Origin: Betaproteobacteria bacterium
Lineage (GTDB): Bacteria; Pseudomonadota; Gammaproteobacteria; Burkholderiales; Casimicrobiaceae
Direction: 5' to 3'
DNA: 55,805 nucleotides
Assembly: GCA_016704895.1 (NCBI GenBank)
Contig: JADIZG010000038.1
Span: forward strand, 1 to 55,805
Of this stretch, positions 1-8,700 are shown piece after piece. The position numbers and the translations under genes are program-made. The notes under the pieces are model-generated. The model worked only from the letters and a program-made list of their open reading frames with translations. It searched no databases and had not been told where the DNA came from. The stretch's first letter is position 1. Every line of letters begins with the position of its first letter.

Positions 1-1
1 C

Positions 2-535
2 GAGCTCCGGCAGGCGATCGAGCCATGGCACGTGCTCGGCGAGGAGATGTCCGGGAGCGGTACGGCGCGCTACGTCGACTCGTCGGTGGAGCGCGTGCAG
101 CTCAAGGTGACCGGAATGACCGAGGGGCGGCACGCGGTCGCCTGCAACGGGCGCACGCTGCCGCTCACGCCTACCGGCATCCCGGGCGAGTACGTCGCCG
201 GCGTGCGGTTCCGCGCGTGGAGCCCGCCGTCGGCGCTGCATCCGACGATCGGCGTGCAAGCGCCGCTCACGTTCGACCTCGTCGACACCTGGTCCGCGCG
301 CGCGCTCGGCGGCTGCACCTACCATGTGTCGCACCCGGGCGGCCGCAGCTACGCGACGTTCCCGGTCAACGCGAACGAGGCCGAGGCGCGCCGGTACGCG
401 CGTTTCTGGGCGCACGGCCACACGCCCGGGCCGATGACGCTCGCTCCGGAGCCGCCCAATCCGGCGACGCCGGCGACCCTGGACCTGCGTTACGCGATTC
501 CGTCGCGCGCGCGCCGAGCGCCCGCGCGACGCTGA
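2..535 (+). CDS. DUF2126 family protein, C-terminal end (partial at window edge)
   Basis: The frame is open from the first bases of the window and encodes about 177 residues, so the gene begins upstream. The visible part matches the C-terminal end of the large proteobacterial DUF2126 proteins, which usually sit beside transglutaminase-like genes. Recognisable stretches are 'EPWHVLGEEMSGSGTARYVD' and 'FRAWSPPSALHPTIG', then a tail rich in 'HPGGRSYATFPVNANEAEAR'. The last 40 residues are Pro/Ala/Arg rich and not conserved. The start and the N-terminal domains cannot be seen. The molecular function of the family is not established; a role with transglutaminase/ATP-grasp partners is only inferred from usual gene context. 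The next gene, gltX, follows after 165 bp. Confidence 0.8.
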   Translation, partial: ELRQAIEPWHVLGEEMSGSGTARYVDSSVERVQLKVTGMTEGRHAVACNGRTLPLTPTGIPGEYVAGVRFRAWSPPSALHPTIGVQAPLTFDLVDTWSARALGGCTYHVSHPGGRSYATFPVNANEAEARRYARFWAHGHTPGPMTLAPEPPNPATPATLDLRYAIPSRARRAPARR

Positions 536-607
536 CGTGCGGCGTCCCGGGGGCGCCTCGCGAGGGCGTTTGCACGGGGCTTCGTGCCGGCGGATCGGCC
601 GGGCAGC

Positions 608-613
608 TAGAAT
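608..613 (+). promoter_or_regulatory. Candidate -10 element upstream of gltX
   Basis: TAGAAT lies in the 165-bp gap before gltX, about 87 nt upstream of its ATG. No good -35 hexamer is visible at 16-18 nt spacing, so this is a weak call. If it is used, gltX has an untranslated leader of roughly 80 nt. The rest of the gap (536-700) shows no other clear element. Confidence 0.3.
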
Positions 614-700
614 CGACGTCCGCCGATACCGCCGCGGACGCCTCGACGGGGCATCGGGCGACGCCTTCCCACGATCGAACCACCGCCCGCCGACGACCGA

Positions 701-2098
701 ATGATCCGCACCCGCTTCGCACCGAGCCCCACCGGTTTCCTCCACCTGGGCGGCGCCCGCACGGCGCTGTTCGCCTGGGCGTATGCCCGCCGCCACGGCG
801 GCACGTTCGTGCTGCGCATCGAGGACACCGACGTCGCCCGCTCGACGCCTGCGGCGGTCAAGGCGATCCTCGACGCGATGGACTGGCTGGGACTCGCCTA
901 CGACGAGGGCCCGTACTACCAGATGCAGCGCATGGACCGCTACCGCGCGGTCATCGCCGACATGCTCGGGCGCGGGCTCGCCTACCGCTGCTACATGCCG
1001 GCGACCGAGCTCGACGAACTGCGCGCCGCGCAGATGGCCGCGGGCGAGAAGCCGCGCTACGACGGCCGCTGGCGACCCGAGAACGCCCGCGCGAACGGCC
1101 TGGTGCCGCCGGAGGGCGTCGCGCCGGTGATCCGGTTCCGCAACCCGGACGAGGGCATGGTCGCCTGGGACGACCGCGTGAAGGGGCACATCGCGGTCGC
1201 CAACGCCGAGCTCGACGACCTGGTGATCGCACGGGGCGACGGCACGCCGACCTACAACTTCTGCGTCGTCGTCGACGACATCGACATGGCGATCACGCAC
1301 GTGATCCGCGGCGACGACCACGTGAACAACACGCCGCGCCAGATCAACATCCACCGGGCGCTCGGCCACGAGCCGCCGGTGTTCGCCCACGTGCCGACCG
1401 TGCTCGGCGAGGACGGCCAGAAGCTGTCCAAGCGCCACGGCGCGGTCTCGGTGATGGAATACGAGGCGGCCGGCTACCTGCCCGAGGCGATGGTGAACTT
1501 CCTCGCGCGGCTGGGCTGGGCACACGGGGACGACGAGGTGTTCGGTCCGGGCGACTTCGTGGGCTGGTTCGAGCTGGACGCGATCAGCGCGGCGCCGTCG
1601 CGCTTCAACACCGACAAGCTCCACTGGCTCAACCAGGAGCACATGAAGCGGATGCCCTCGGCCGACCTCGGGGCGAGGCTCGTGCCGTACCTCGTGCGCG
1701 CGGGGCTGGATGCCGCCGCCGGCCCGGATCCGGGCGAGGTGGCGGTGCTGCTGCGCGACCGGGTGCGCACGCTCGCCGAGATGGCGGATGCCGCGCATTA
1801 CTTCTACGCGACGCCGCACCCGTCCCCGGATCGCGTCGCCGAGCACCTGAACGACCACAACCGGCCGGCGGTGAAAGGGATCGCGGACGCGTTCGCCGAC
1901 CTGCCTTGGACGCGCGAGGCGATCGCGCAGCGGCTCAAGTCCGAGGCGGCGAAGCACGGATTGAAGCCCCCGCAACTCATGATGCCGCTGCGGATGCTGG
2001 TGGCGGGGACGACGCAGACACCGTCGCTGGACGCGGTGCTCGCGCTGCTTCCGCGGGAGGCGGTGCGCTCGCGGATCGCGGCGGGATTGCCATTGTAG
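701..2098 (+). CDS. gltX: Glutamyl-tRNA synthetase
   Basis: Class I aminoacyl-tRNA synthetase that attaches glutamate to tRNA-Glu in the cytoplasm. The 465-residue length is normal for the bacterial enzyme. The N-terminus 'RFAPSPTGFLHLGGARTALF' contains the HIGH-type signature (HLGG, residues 15-18), and the KMSKS-type signature is KLSKR at residues 241-245, followed by HG. 'RIEDTD' near residue 45 is the expected active-site strand. The C-terminal anticodon-binding region is complete. The ATG sits directly before the conserved N-terminus, so the start is secure. A tRNA-Glu (TTC) gene lies further along in the same window. Confidence 0.97.
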   Translation: MIRTRFAPSPTGFLHLGGARTALFAWAYARRHGGTFVLRIEDTDVARSTPAAVKAILDAMDWLGLAYDEGPYYQMQRMDRYRAVIADMLGRGLAYRCYMPATELDELRAAQMAAGEKPRYDGRWRPENARANGLVPPEGVAPVIRFRNPDEGMVAWDDRVKGHIAVANAELDDLVIARGDGTPTYNFCVVVDDIDMAITHVIRGDDHVNNTPRQINIHRALGHEPPVFAHVPTVLGEDGQKLSKRHGAVSVMEYEAAGYLPEAMVNFLARLGWAHGDDEVFGPGDFVGWFELDAISAAPSRFNTDKLHWLNQEHMKRMPSADLGARLVPYLVRAGLDAAAGPDPGEVAVLLRDRVRTLAEMADAAHYFYATPHPSPDRVAEHLNDHNRPAVKGIADAFADLPWTREAIAQRLKSEAAKHGLKPPQLMMPLRMLVAGTTQTPSLDAVLALLPREAVRSRIAAGLPL

Positions 2099-2122
2099 CG
2101 CGCCCCGGACGAGCTGTCGGGC

Positions 2123-2151
2123 TTCCGGGGGGAGCGCGAGCCCGGTAAAAT
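2123..2151 (+). promoter_or_regulatory. Candidate pyrG promoter
   Basis: TTCCGG (2123-2128), a 17-nt spacer and TAAAAT (2146-2151) lie just after gltX and 26 nt before the pyrG ATG. The -10 is good and the -35 is weak. The position suggests pyrG and the genes after it can be transcribed independently of gltX. Confidence 0.4.
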
Positions 2152-2177
2152 GCGGAATTTCCAGCACCGGGTACGCC

Positions 2178-3857
2178 ATGCCCAAGTTCGTGTTCGTCAC
2201 CGGTGGCGTCGTTTCCTCGTTGGGGAAGGGGATCGCCGCCGCGTCGCTGGCCGCGATCCTCACCTCCCGCGGGGTGCGCGTCACCAACCTCAAGCTCGAC
2301 CCCTACATCAACGTCGACCCCGGGACGATGTCGCCGTTCCAGCACGGCGAGGTCTACGTCACCGAGGACGGCGCCGAGACCGACCTGGACCTCGGGCACT
2401 ACGAGCGCTTCACCGACGTCCGGATGGGGAAGCGCAACAACTTCACGACCGGCCAGATCTACGAGAGCGTGATCCGCAAGGAGCGCCGCGGCGACTACCT
2501 GGGCGGCACCGTGCAGGTGATCCCGCACATCACCGACGAGATCAAGGCCTGGATCGCGGCGGGGGCCGGCGACGCCGAGGTCGCGGTGGTCGAGGTCGGC
2601 GGGACGGTCGGCGACATCGAGAGCCTGCCGTTCCTCGAGGCGATCCGCCAGTTGGGCATCCAGCTCGGCCGCGACAACGTCTGCTACATCCACCTGACGC
2701 TCGTCCCGTACATCCCGGCCGCGGGCGAGATGAAGACCAAGCCGACGCAGCACTCGGTCAAGGAGCTGCGCGAGATCGGCATCCAGCCCGACGTCGTGCT
2801 GTGCCGCGCCGACCGGCCGGTGCCGGACGGCGACCGCCGCAAGATCGCGCTGTTCACCAACGTCCCGGCCGAGGCGGTGATCCCGGCGCTCGACGCCGAC
2901 TCGATCTACAAGATCCCCGCCGCGCTGCACGCGGAGGGGCTCGACGACATCGTCTGCCGCAAGCTCGGCCTGGCGCCGCCACCCGCCGACCTCGCGGTCT
3001 GGACCCGGATCGTCGACGCGCTCGAGCACCCGGAGCATCGGGTCCGCATCGCGATGGTCGGCAAGTACGTCGACCTCACCGAGTCGTACAAGTCGCTCTC
3101 CGAGGCGCTGATCCACGCCGGGATCCACACGAAGAGCAAGGTGGAGATCCACTACGTCGACTCCGAGGCGGTCGAGCGCGACGGCACCGGGGCGCTCGCG
3201 GGCATGGACGCGATCCTCGTGCCGGGCGGGTTCGGCAAGCGCGGCGTCGAGGGCAAGATCCGCGCGATCCGCTACGCGCGCGAGAATCGCATCCCGTACC
3301 TCGGCATCTGCCTCGGCATGCAGCTCGCCGTCATCGAGCACGCGCGCGACCGCGCCGGGCTCGCCGGCGCCAACTCGACCGAGTTCGACCCCGACACGCC
3401 GCATCCGGTGGTCGCGCTGATCACCGAGTGGCAGGACCGCGACGGCAACGTCGAGCGGCGCAGCACCGAGTCCGACCTCGGCGGCACGATGCGGCTGGGC
3501 TCGCAGCCCTGCGAGGTCGTCGCCGGCACGCTCGCCCACCGGATCTACGGGGCGGCGACCGTGGCCGAGCGGCATCGCCATCGTTACGAGGTCAACAACC
3601 ACTACCTGCCGCGGCTCGAGGCGACGGGGCTCGTCGTCAGCGCGCGCGCGAAGAGCGCGACCGCCGGCGACCTTTGCGAGATGATCGAGCTCACCGACCA
3701 CCCGTGGTTCTTCGGCTGCCAGTTCCACCCCGAGTTCACGTCGAATCCCCGCCGGGGACACCCGCTGTTCGTGAGCTTCGTGCGTGCCGCGCTCGAGCAG
3801 CAGCGCACGACCGGCGCATCGGCCGCGGCCGTGGCCGAGCTGGTCGCGTCGATCTAG
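2178..3857 (+). CDS. pyrG: CTP synthase
   Basis: Catalyses ATP-dependent amination of UTP to CTP using glutamine, the last step of de novo pyrimidine nucleotide synthesis. The 559 residues cover both domains. The N-terminal synthetase starts 'KFVFVTGGVVSSLGKGI' (P-loop-like) and contains 'GTVGDIESLPF'. The C-terminal class I glutamine amidotransferase has its nucleophile Cys378 in 'GICLGMQLAV' and the catalytic His/Glu in 'FHPEF'. The ATG directly precedes the conserved N-terminus. It is followed after 8 bp by kdsA, the order usual in betaproteobacteria, which suggests co-transcription. Confidence 0.98.
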   Translation: MPKFVFVTGGVVSSLGKGIAAASLAAILTSRGVRVTNLKLDPYINVDPGTMSPFQHGEVYVTEDGAETDLDLGHYERFTDVRMGKRNNFTTGQIYESVIRKERRGDYLGGTVQVIPHITDEIKAWIAAGAGDAEVAVVEVGGTVGDIESLPFLEAIRQLGIQLGRDNVCYIHLTLVPYIPAAGEMKTKPTQHSVKELREIGIQPDVVLCRADRPVPDGDRRKIALFTNVPAEAVIPALDADSIYKIPAALHAEGLDDIVCRKLGLAPPPADLAVWTRIVDALEHPEHRVRIAMVGKYVDLTESYKSLSEALIHAGIHTKSKVEIHYVDSEAVERDGTGALAGMDAILVPGGFGKRGVEGKIRAIRYARENRIPYLGICLGMQLAVIEHARDRAGLAGANSTEFDPDTPHPVVALITEWQDRDGNVERRSTESDLGGTMRLGSQPCEVVAGTLAHRIYGAATVAERHRHRYEVNNHYLPRLEATGLVVSARAKSATAGDLCEMIELTDHPWFFGCQFHPEFTSNPRRGHPLFVSFVRAALEQQRTTGASAAAVAELVASI

Positions 3858-3865
3858 GCCGCCAC

Positions 3866-4717
3866 GTGAAGCTCTGCGGTTTCGACGTCGGTCTCGACCG
3901 GCCGCTGTTCCTCATTGCGGGGCCGTGCGTCGTCGAGTCGGAGCAGCTGCAGATCGACGTCGCGGGCAGGCTCAGGGAGATGACGGCGGCGCTCGGGATC
4001 CCGTTCGTCTTCAAGTCGAGCTACGACAAGGCCAACCGCAGCTCGCACGCGAGCTTCCGCGGACCGGGCATGGACGAGGGGCTGCGCATCCTTGCCGAGG
4101 TCAGGCGGCAGGTTGGCGTGCCGGTGCTGACCGACGTCCACGAGGAGGGCGAGATCGCGACGGTCGCCTCCGTCGTCGACGTGCTGCAGACGCCCGCGTT
4201 CCTGTGCCGGCAGACCGACTTCATCCAGGCGGTCGCGCGCGCCGGCCGCCCCGTCAACATCAAGAAGGGCCAGTTCCTCGCGCCCGACGACATGAAGCAG
4301 GTCGTCGCGAAGGCGAAGGCCGCGAGCGGCGCCGACAACCTCATGGTCTGCGAGCGCGGGGCCTCGTTCGGCTACCACAACCTCGTCTCCGACATGCGCT
4401 CGCTCGCGATCATGCGCGACACCGGCTGCCCGGTCGTGTTCGACGCGACGCATTCGGTGCAGCTGCCGGGCGGGCAGGGCACGTCGTCGGGCGGCCAGCG
4501 CGAGTTCGTGCCGGTGCTCGCGCGCGCGGCCGTCGCCGCCGGCGTGGCGGGCCTGTTCATGGAGACGCATCCCGATCCGGCGAAGGCGCTCTCCGACGGT
4601 CCGAACGCCTGGCCGCTGCCGCGCATGAGGCAGCTCCTCGAGACGCTGGTCGAGCTCGATGCGGCGGTCAAGCGCGCCGGCTTCCCCGAGTCCGGGCTCA
4701 TGAACGCCGCCCGCTGA
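3866..4717 (+). CDS. kdsA: 2-dehydro-3-deoxyphosphooctonate aldolase (KDO-8-P synthase)
   Basis: Condenses phosphoenolpyruvate with arabinose-5-phosphate to give KDO-8-phosphate, a precursor of the lipopolysaccharide inner core. The protein is 283 residues, the normal size. Family signatures are 'PLFLIAGPCVVES', 'FKSSYDKANRSS', 'GVPVLTDVHE', 'NIKKGQFLAP' and 'FDATHSVQLPGGQGTSSGGQ'. I chose the GTG start 8 bp after the pyrG stop because it gives the family-typical N-terminus 'MKLCGFDVGLD'. The gene is very likely in one operon with pyrG and eno. Its presence indicates an LPS-bearing Gram-negative cell. Confidence 0.96.
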   Translation: MKLCGFDVGLDRPLFLIAGPCVVESEQLQIDVAGRLREMTAALGIPFVFKSSYDKANRSSHASFRGPGMDEGLRILAEVRRQVGVPVLTDVHEEGEIATVASVVDVLQTPAFLCRQTDFIQAVARAGRPVNIKKGQFLAPDDMKQVVAKAKAASGADNLMVCERGASFGYHNLVSDMRSLAIMRDTGCPVVFDATHSVQLPGGQGTSSGGQREFVPVLARAAVAAGVAGLFMETHPDPAKALSDGPNAWPLPRMRQLLETLVELDAAVKRAGFPESGLMNAAR

Positions 4718-4765
4718 TCGGCCGGTCGCGAACCTTTCCCGACAACTCCCCGGAAGCCTGCGCCC

Positions 4766-5068
4766 ATGTTCGTCCACCTCGTCCTGATCAAGCTCAAGCC
4801 CGGCGTCACCCGCGCCGACCCGCGCGTCCCGGCCTGGGAGGCGCTGTTCAAGGCGCTGCCCCCGCACTGCACGGGCATCGTGCGACTGGAGAGCGGGTGG
4901 AACTTCACCGATCGCCCGATCGCCTACGATTACGGCATCAACATGGCGTTCGCGACCCGCGAGGACCTGGCCGCCTACGGTCCCAATCCGAAGCACCAGG
5001 ACGTGGTCGCGAAATTGCGCGAGATCGCCGACTGGATCATCTGCGACTACGAGGCGCCCGACGCATGA
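4766..5068 (+). CDS. Dabb (stress-responsive A/B-barrel) domain protein
   Basis: A 100-residue protein that is essentially one dimeric alpha+beta (Dabb) barrel domain. It starts 'MFVHLVLIKLKPGV', with the typical central 'GWNFTDRPIAYDYGINMAFATREDLAAY' and 'HQDVVAKLREI' segments. Members are small cytoplasmic dimers of mostly unknown function. It lies between kdsA and eno. The reading frame is complete and the ATG start is unambiguous. No catalytic residue can be assigned from sequence. Confidence 0.85.
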   Translation: MFVHLVLIKLKPGVTRADPRVPAWEALFKALPPHCTGIVRLESGWNFTDRPIAYDYGINMAFATREDLAAYGPNPKHQDVVAKLREIADWIICDYEAPDA

Positions 5069-5089
5069 CCTTGCCGCCCCTCACCCCGG

Positions 5090-5116
5090 CCCTCTCCCCG
5101 CGATGCGGGGAGAGGG
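5090..5116. repeat. Perfect GC-rich inverted repeat between the Dabb gene and eno
   Basis: CCCTCTCCCCGC, a 3-nt GAT loop, and the exact complement GCGGGGAGAGGG form a 12-bp stem. It lies just after the Dabb stop codon. There is no T-tract, so it is not a classical intrinsic terminator. Hairpins of this CCCTCTCCCC type recur between genes in many GC-rich proteobacteria and may stabilise or attenuate transcripts. The rest of the 152-bp gap before eno is low-complexity GC-rich sequence with no clear promoter. Confidence 0.75.
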
Positions 5117-5220
5117 AGCATCACGCCGCTCGCGGGGACGCCGCGCCCGACGCCGCGCCCGGACGCCGGATGCACCGGAACGCCTGCCGACTTCTGCCAA
5201 CTGACTCCTGACTCCTGCCC

Positions 5221-6504
5221 ATGAGCGCCATCGTCGACGTCATCGCCCGCGAGATCCTCGATTCCCGCGGCAACCCCACGATCGAAGCCGACGTGGTCCT
5301 CGAATCCGGCGTCTCGGGGCGCGCGGCCGTGCCCTCGGGCGCGTCGACCGGCTCGAAGGAGGCGATCGAGCTGCGCGACGGCGATGCGCAGCGCTACCTG
5401 GGCAAGGGCGTGCTGCGCGCGGTCGAGAACGTCAACACCGAGATCTGCGAGGCGATCCTCGGCCTCGACGCGTCGGAGCAGGGGCTGATCGACAAGTCGC
5501 TCGTCGCGCTCGACGGGACCGACAACAAGGGGCGGCTCGGCGCGAACGCGATCCTCGCCGTCTCCTGCGCGGTCGCGAAGGCGGCGGCCGAGGAGTCCTC
5601 GCTGCCGCTCTACCGCTACCTGGGCGGCGCGGGCGAGATGCAGCTCCCGGTGCCGCTGATGAACGTGATCAACGGCGGCGCGCACGCGAACAACAAGATC
5701 GACCTGCAGGAGTTCATGCTGGTGCCGCTCGGCGCGCCGACGTTCCGCGAGGCGCTGCGCTACGGCGCCGAGGTGTTCCACACGCTGAAGAAGCTGATCG
5801 ACGCGCGCGGCATGCCGACGACGGTCGGCGACGAGGGCGGGTTCGCGCCCGACCTGCCGTCGAACGAGTCGGCGCTGCAGCTGCTCGTCGAGGCGATCGA
5901 CAAGGCGGGCTACGAGCCGGGACGCGACATCGCGCTCGCGCTCGACTGCGCGGCGTCCGAGTACTACGTGGACGGCGCCTACCGGCTCGAGGGCGAGAAC
6001 CGCGTGCTGACGCCCGCGCAGATGATCGACGTGCTCGCGACCTGGTGCGGCAAGTATCCGATCGTGAGCATCGAGGACGGGATGTCCGAACACGACTGGG
6101 ACGGCTGGAAGGCGCTGACCGACCGGCTCGGCCGCGACGTGCAGCTCGTCGGCGACGACATCTTCTGCACCGACACGAGGATCCTGAAGCAGGGGATCGC
6201 GAAGGGCGTGGCGAACTCGATCCTGGTCAAGATCAACCAGATCGGCACGCTGTCGGAGACCTTCGCCGCGATCACGATGGCGAATCGCGCGCGCTACACG
6301 GCGGTCGTCTCGCACCGCTCGGGAGAGACCGAGGACACCATCATCGCGGACATCGCGGTGGGAGCGAACGCCGGGCAGATCAAGACCGGGTCGCTCTCGC
6401 GCTCCGACCGCATCGCCAAGTACAACCAGCTCCTCCGCATCGAGGAGGACCTGGGCGACGCCGCGAGCTACCCGGGTCGCGGCGCGTTCTTCAACCTCGC
6501 GTAG
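5221..6504 (+). CDS. eno: Enolase
   Basis: Interconverts 2-phosphoglycerate and phosphoenolpyruvate in glycolysis and gluconeogenesis. The 427 residues are full length. Signatures include 'AREILDSRGNPTIE' at the N-terminus, 'GRAAVPSGASTG', the metal-binding region 'LALDCAASEYY' and 'YPIVSIEDGMSE', the catalytic-lysine region 'ILVKINQIGTLSE', and 'VSHRSGETED'. Its product, PEP, is also the substrate or product of KdsA and PpsA encoded in this window. The ATG start is clear. The 3' end runs straight into the GC-rich repeat array. Confidence 0.98.
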   Translation: MSAIVDVIAREILDSRGNPTIEADVVLESGVSGRAAVPSGASTGSKEAIELRDGDAQRYLGKGVLRAVENVNTEICEAILGLDASEQGLIDKSLVALDGTDNKGRLGANAILAVSCAVAKAAAEESSLPLYRYLGGAGEMQLPVPLMNVINGGAHANNKIDLQEFMLVPLGAPTFREALRYGAEVFHTLKKLIDARGMPTTVGDEGGFAPDLPSNESALQLLVEAIDKAGYEPGRDIALALDCAASEYYVDGAYRLEGENRVLTPAQMIDVLATWCGKYPIVSIEDGMSEHDWDGWKALTDRLGRDVQLVGDDIFCTDTRILKQGIAKGVANSILVKINQIGTLSETFAAITMANRARYTAVVSHRSGETEDTIIADIAVGANAGQIKTGSLSRSDRIAKYNQLLRIEEDLGDAASYPGRGAFFNLA

Positions 6505-6507
6505 ATG

Positions 6508-6704
6508 ACATCCCCCCCGAACGCGCTGCGCGCGGTTCCCCCAGGGGGCGGCGAGCTCGGGGCGGCCCGTCGCGCGCCATCCCCGCGCGGCGGGTTCCCC
6601 CGAGGGGGGCGGCCCGTCGCTCGCCATGCCATCCCCCCCGAACGCGCTGCGCGCGGTTCCCCCCCGAGGGGGGCGGCGAGCTCGGGGCGGCCCGTCGCTC
6701 GCCA
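6508..6704. repeat. GC-rich direct-repeat array between eno and ftsB
   Basis: Three head-to-tail units fill the gap. Unit A (6508-6579) and unit C (6627-6704) are nearly identical over about 70 bp: 'CATCCCCCCCGAACGCGCTG', then a G/C block, then 'GAGCTCGGGGCGGCCCGTCG' and a CGCCA end. Unit B (6580-6626) is a shortened copy lacking the middle. Each unit contains a CCCCC(C)GAGGGGGG palindrome that could fold into a hairpin. The frame happens to stay open through the array into ftsB, but the encoded Pro/Gly/Arg-rich stretch does not look like a protein domain. I treat it as an intergenic repeat. Confidence 0.8.
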
Positions 6705-6732
6705 CGACTCGCGGAATGTTCGCGGTAGCCCG

Positions 6733-7035
6733 ATGCGCTGGCTGGCCCTGATCTTCGTCGCCGCGATCGTCGCGCTGCAGTACCCGATGTGGCTCGGGAA
6801 GGGCGGCTGGCTCGCCGTGCGCGAGCTCGACCGCCAGGTCGCGCTGCAGCGCGACGGCAACGACAAGCTCCGCGCGCGCAACGAGGCGCTCGACGCGGAC
6901 GTGCGCGACCTCAAGACCGGCAGCGAGGCGATCGAGGAGCGCGCACGGTCCGAGCTCGGGATGGTCCGCCAGGACGAGGTGTTCTTCCAGCTCCAGGGCA
7001 CGGTAGCGGCCAGACCCGCGCCCGCGGCGCGCTGA
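6733..7035 (+). CDS. ftsB: Cell division protein FtsB (septum formation initiator)
   Basis: A small bitopic inner-membrane protein of the FtsQ-FtsL-FtsB divisome subcomplex. The 100 residues start 'MRWLALIFVAAIVALQYPMWLG', a single transmembrane helix. A periplasmic coiled coil follows (about residues 30-70: 'VRELDRQVALQRDGNDKLRA', 'LDADVRDLKTGSEAIEERAR'), then the conserved 'ELGMVRQDEVFFQL' end. The frame is open upstream through the repeat array, but this ATG gives the family N-terminus. Its position just after eno is the standard betaproteobacterial arrangement. Confidence 0.93.
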   Translation: MRWLALIFVAAIVALQYPMWLGKGGWLAVRELDRQVALQRDGNDKLRARNEALDADVRDLKTGSEAIEERARSELGMVRQDEVFFQLQGTVAARPAPAAR

Positions 7036-7059
7036 AGCGCCACGCCGGCTGAGGCGCGC

Positions 7060-7866
7060 GTGCCCCCGACCCGCATCGTCTCGCGCCAGAACCCGCGCTA
7101 CCGCGAGGTCGCACGGCTCGTGTCGTCGTCGCGCGATCGGCGCAAGGCAAACCGATGCGTGCTCGAGGGCGAGCACCTCGTCGCGGTCCACCTCGAGCGG
7201 ATCGGGCTTCCCGAGGTCATGGTGGTGAACGAGGACGCGCTGGCGAGACCCGGCGTCGCCGGACTGCTCGCGCGCCTGCCCGAGTCGCGCCTGCTCGTCG
7301 TGCCGCGCGCGCTGTTCGACGGCATGGGCGCGCTGCCCCCGGACGTCGGCGTCATCGCAGTCGCGCCGGCACCGAGACCCGCCCAGAAGCCTCCGGGCGA
7401 CCTGTGCCTGCTGCTCGAGGCGATCCAGGACCCGGGGAACCTGGGCTCGATGCTCCGGACGGCCGCGGCATTCGGCGTGAAAGATGCCTACCTGTCGCGC
7501 GATTGCGCGTTCGCGTGGTCGCCGAAGGTGCTGCGCGCCGGGCAGGGGGCGCACTTCCAGATCGCGATCCACGAGGACGCGGACCTGATCGCGCTGGCGC
7601 GCTCGTACCGCGCGGATGGCGGACACGTCGTCGCGACGGTGGCGTCGAGCGGCAAACCGCTCCACGAGGTGCGCATCGCCGGACGCGTCGCCGTCGCGGT
7701 GGGGAACGAGGGGGCGGGGCTTACCGCGGCGCTCCGTGCGGAGGCCGACCTCGCGGTCACGATCCCGATGCCCGGCGGCAGCGAGTCGCTGAACGCCGCG
7801 GCCGCCGCCGCGGTCGTGCTCTACGAGGTCGCGCGGCAGCGGCTTACTGCTGCGGCACGCCGCTGA
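7060..7866 (+). CDS. TrmH/SpoU-family RNA 2'-O-methyltransferase
   Basis: A SPOUT-fold methyltransferase that transfers a methyl group from SAM to a ribose 2'-OH of rRNA or tRNA. The N-terminal substrate-binding part is about residues 1-100 ('SRQNPRYREVARLV', 'RCVLEGEHLV'). The SpoU domain follows with motif 1 'AIQDPGNLGSMLRTAAAFGV', motif 2 'AVAVGNEGAGL' and motif 3 'IPMPGGSESLNAAAAAAVVL' from about residue 235 (knotted SAM site). The 268-residue length fits the RlmB/TrmH group; the exact target is not decidable. The start is GTG, 24 bp after ftsB. Its last 23 bp overlap the 3' end of the gene on the other strand. Confidence 0.9.
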   Translation: MPPTRIVSRQNPRYREVARLVSSSRDRRKANRCVLEGEHLVAVHLERIGLPEVMVVNEDALARPGVAGLLARLPESRLLVVPRALFDGMGALPPDVGVIAVAPAPRPAQKPPGDLCLLLEAIQDPGNLGSMLRTAAAFGVKDAYLSRDCAFAWSPKVLRAGQGAHFQIAIHEDADLIALARSYRADGGHVVATVASSGKPLHEVRIAGRVAVAVGNEGAGLTAALRAEADLAVTIPMPGGSESLNAAAAAAVVLYEVARQRLTAAARR

Positions 7867-8637
7867 AGGTCCCGGTCTCGGTGCATCCGTTGCCCAGATT
7901 CGCGGTCCACGCGAGCTCGATGCCACCGTTCGACGTGCGGCGCATGTCGGTCACGACCGCCGGTGTCGACGCCGAAGACCTCGCAGACGTAGGTCGCGTC
8001 GGCGATCTGGAGCACGCGGCCGAACTGCACGGCCGTTCCCTCCATCACGCAATCGGTGTAGCCGTCGGTGGTGATCTGCTCGATCCGGACGAGCGAACTC
8101 GGCCTCGTGCGTGACGATGTACTGGTAGGCGAAGGGCTTCGACGAGGCTCCGCTGCTGCAGCCGGCCGAGCTCTTGATCAGCACGCCGCCCAGGTAGGTG
8201 CCCGCGAGGTCGATCGCCGTGAGCGACTGCCGCTCGATCGTCTTGACGACCTGCGTCGTGTCGACGCGGTAGGTGAACACGCCTCGAACGACGTTCTCCG
8301 CCACGAACTGCGCCTCGCCGACCATCGTCTCGGTCGCGTCGGTCGGCAGCCACGCGCCGCCGAACCAGCTGCCCGTCACCCGGTACAGCGCGCCGGAATA
8401 GCGTCCCGCCCCCGTCTGCACCATCGACGCGACGTACCAGACCGGCTGCTTGTCGGGGCCGTAGATGAAGAACGTGACGAAGATGACGCCCGGGCTCTGC
8501 GCGAAGTTGACGCCCCAGCCGGACTCGACGCCGCCTGCCGCCCACCAGATGTCCGAGTAATCGGGGTCGGCCGCGCGCGCAGGCAGCGCGAACGCGAGAG
8601 CGGTGGCGAAGAGGGCGATGGCGAGGCGTCGAAGCAT
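7844..8637 (-). CDS. Secreted hypothetical protein, frame broken by two single-base insertions
   Basis: The N-terminus 'MLRRLAIALFATALAFALPARA' is a clear signal peptide with a likely cut after ARA. The mature part is beta-rich and Trp/Tyr/Gly-rich ('YSDIWWAAGGVESGWGVNFA', 'GVIFVTFFIYGPDKQPVWYV'). The frame shifts near 8100 (after 'VTHEAEF') and again near 7965 (after 'CEVFGVDTGG'). The conserved-looking continuations 'VRIEQITTDGYTDCVMEG' and 'VTDMRRTSNGGIELAWTANL' are then readable to a TAA stop. Removing one base at each point gives an exact 263-codon frame, so two extra bases, probably sequencing errors, are the simplest explanation. The function is unknown and the location is probably periplasmic or extracellular. 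Confidence 0.65.
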
Positions 8638-8700
8638 GCGTAGGCCTGGGACAGTAGCTGCGATACGCGATGTTACCCCGCCTCGCCGCTGGTGCAGAGC

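Noticed and set aside
2150..3865. pyrG-kdsA fusion suggested by an open frame into kdsA
   Set aside because: The upstream part is a shifted reading of pyrG. KdsA starts at GTG 3866.
6505..6732. Longer FtsB starting at 6505
   Set aside because: The added 76 residues are translated from the direct repeats and precede the normal transmembrane N-terminus.
7844..8637. Calling the secreted protein a true pseudogene
   Set aside because: Two single-base corrections restore a complete frame with a conserved-looking sequence on both sides, and other genes in the window show the same error pattern.
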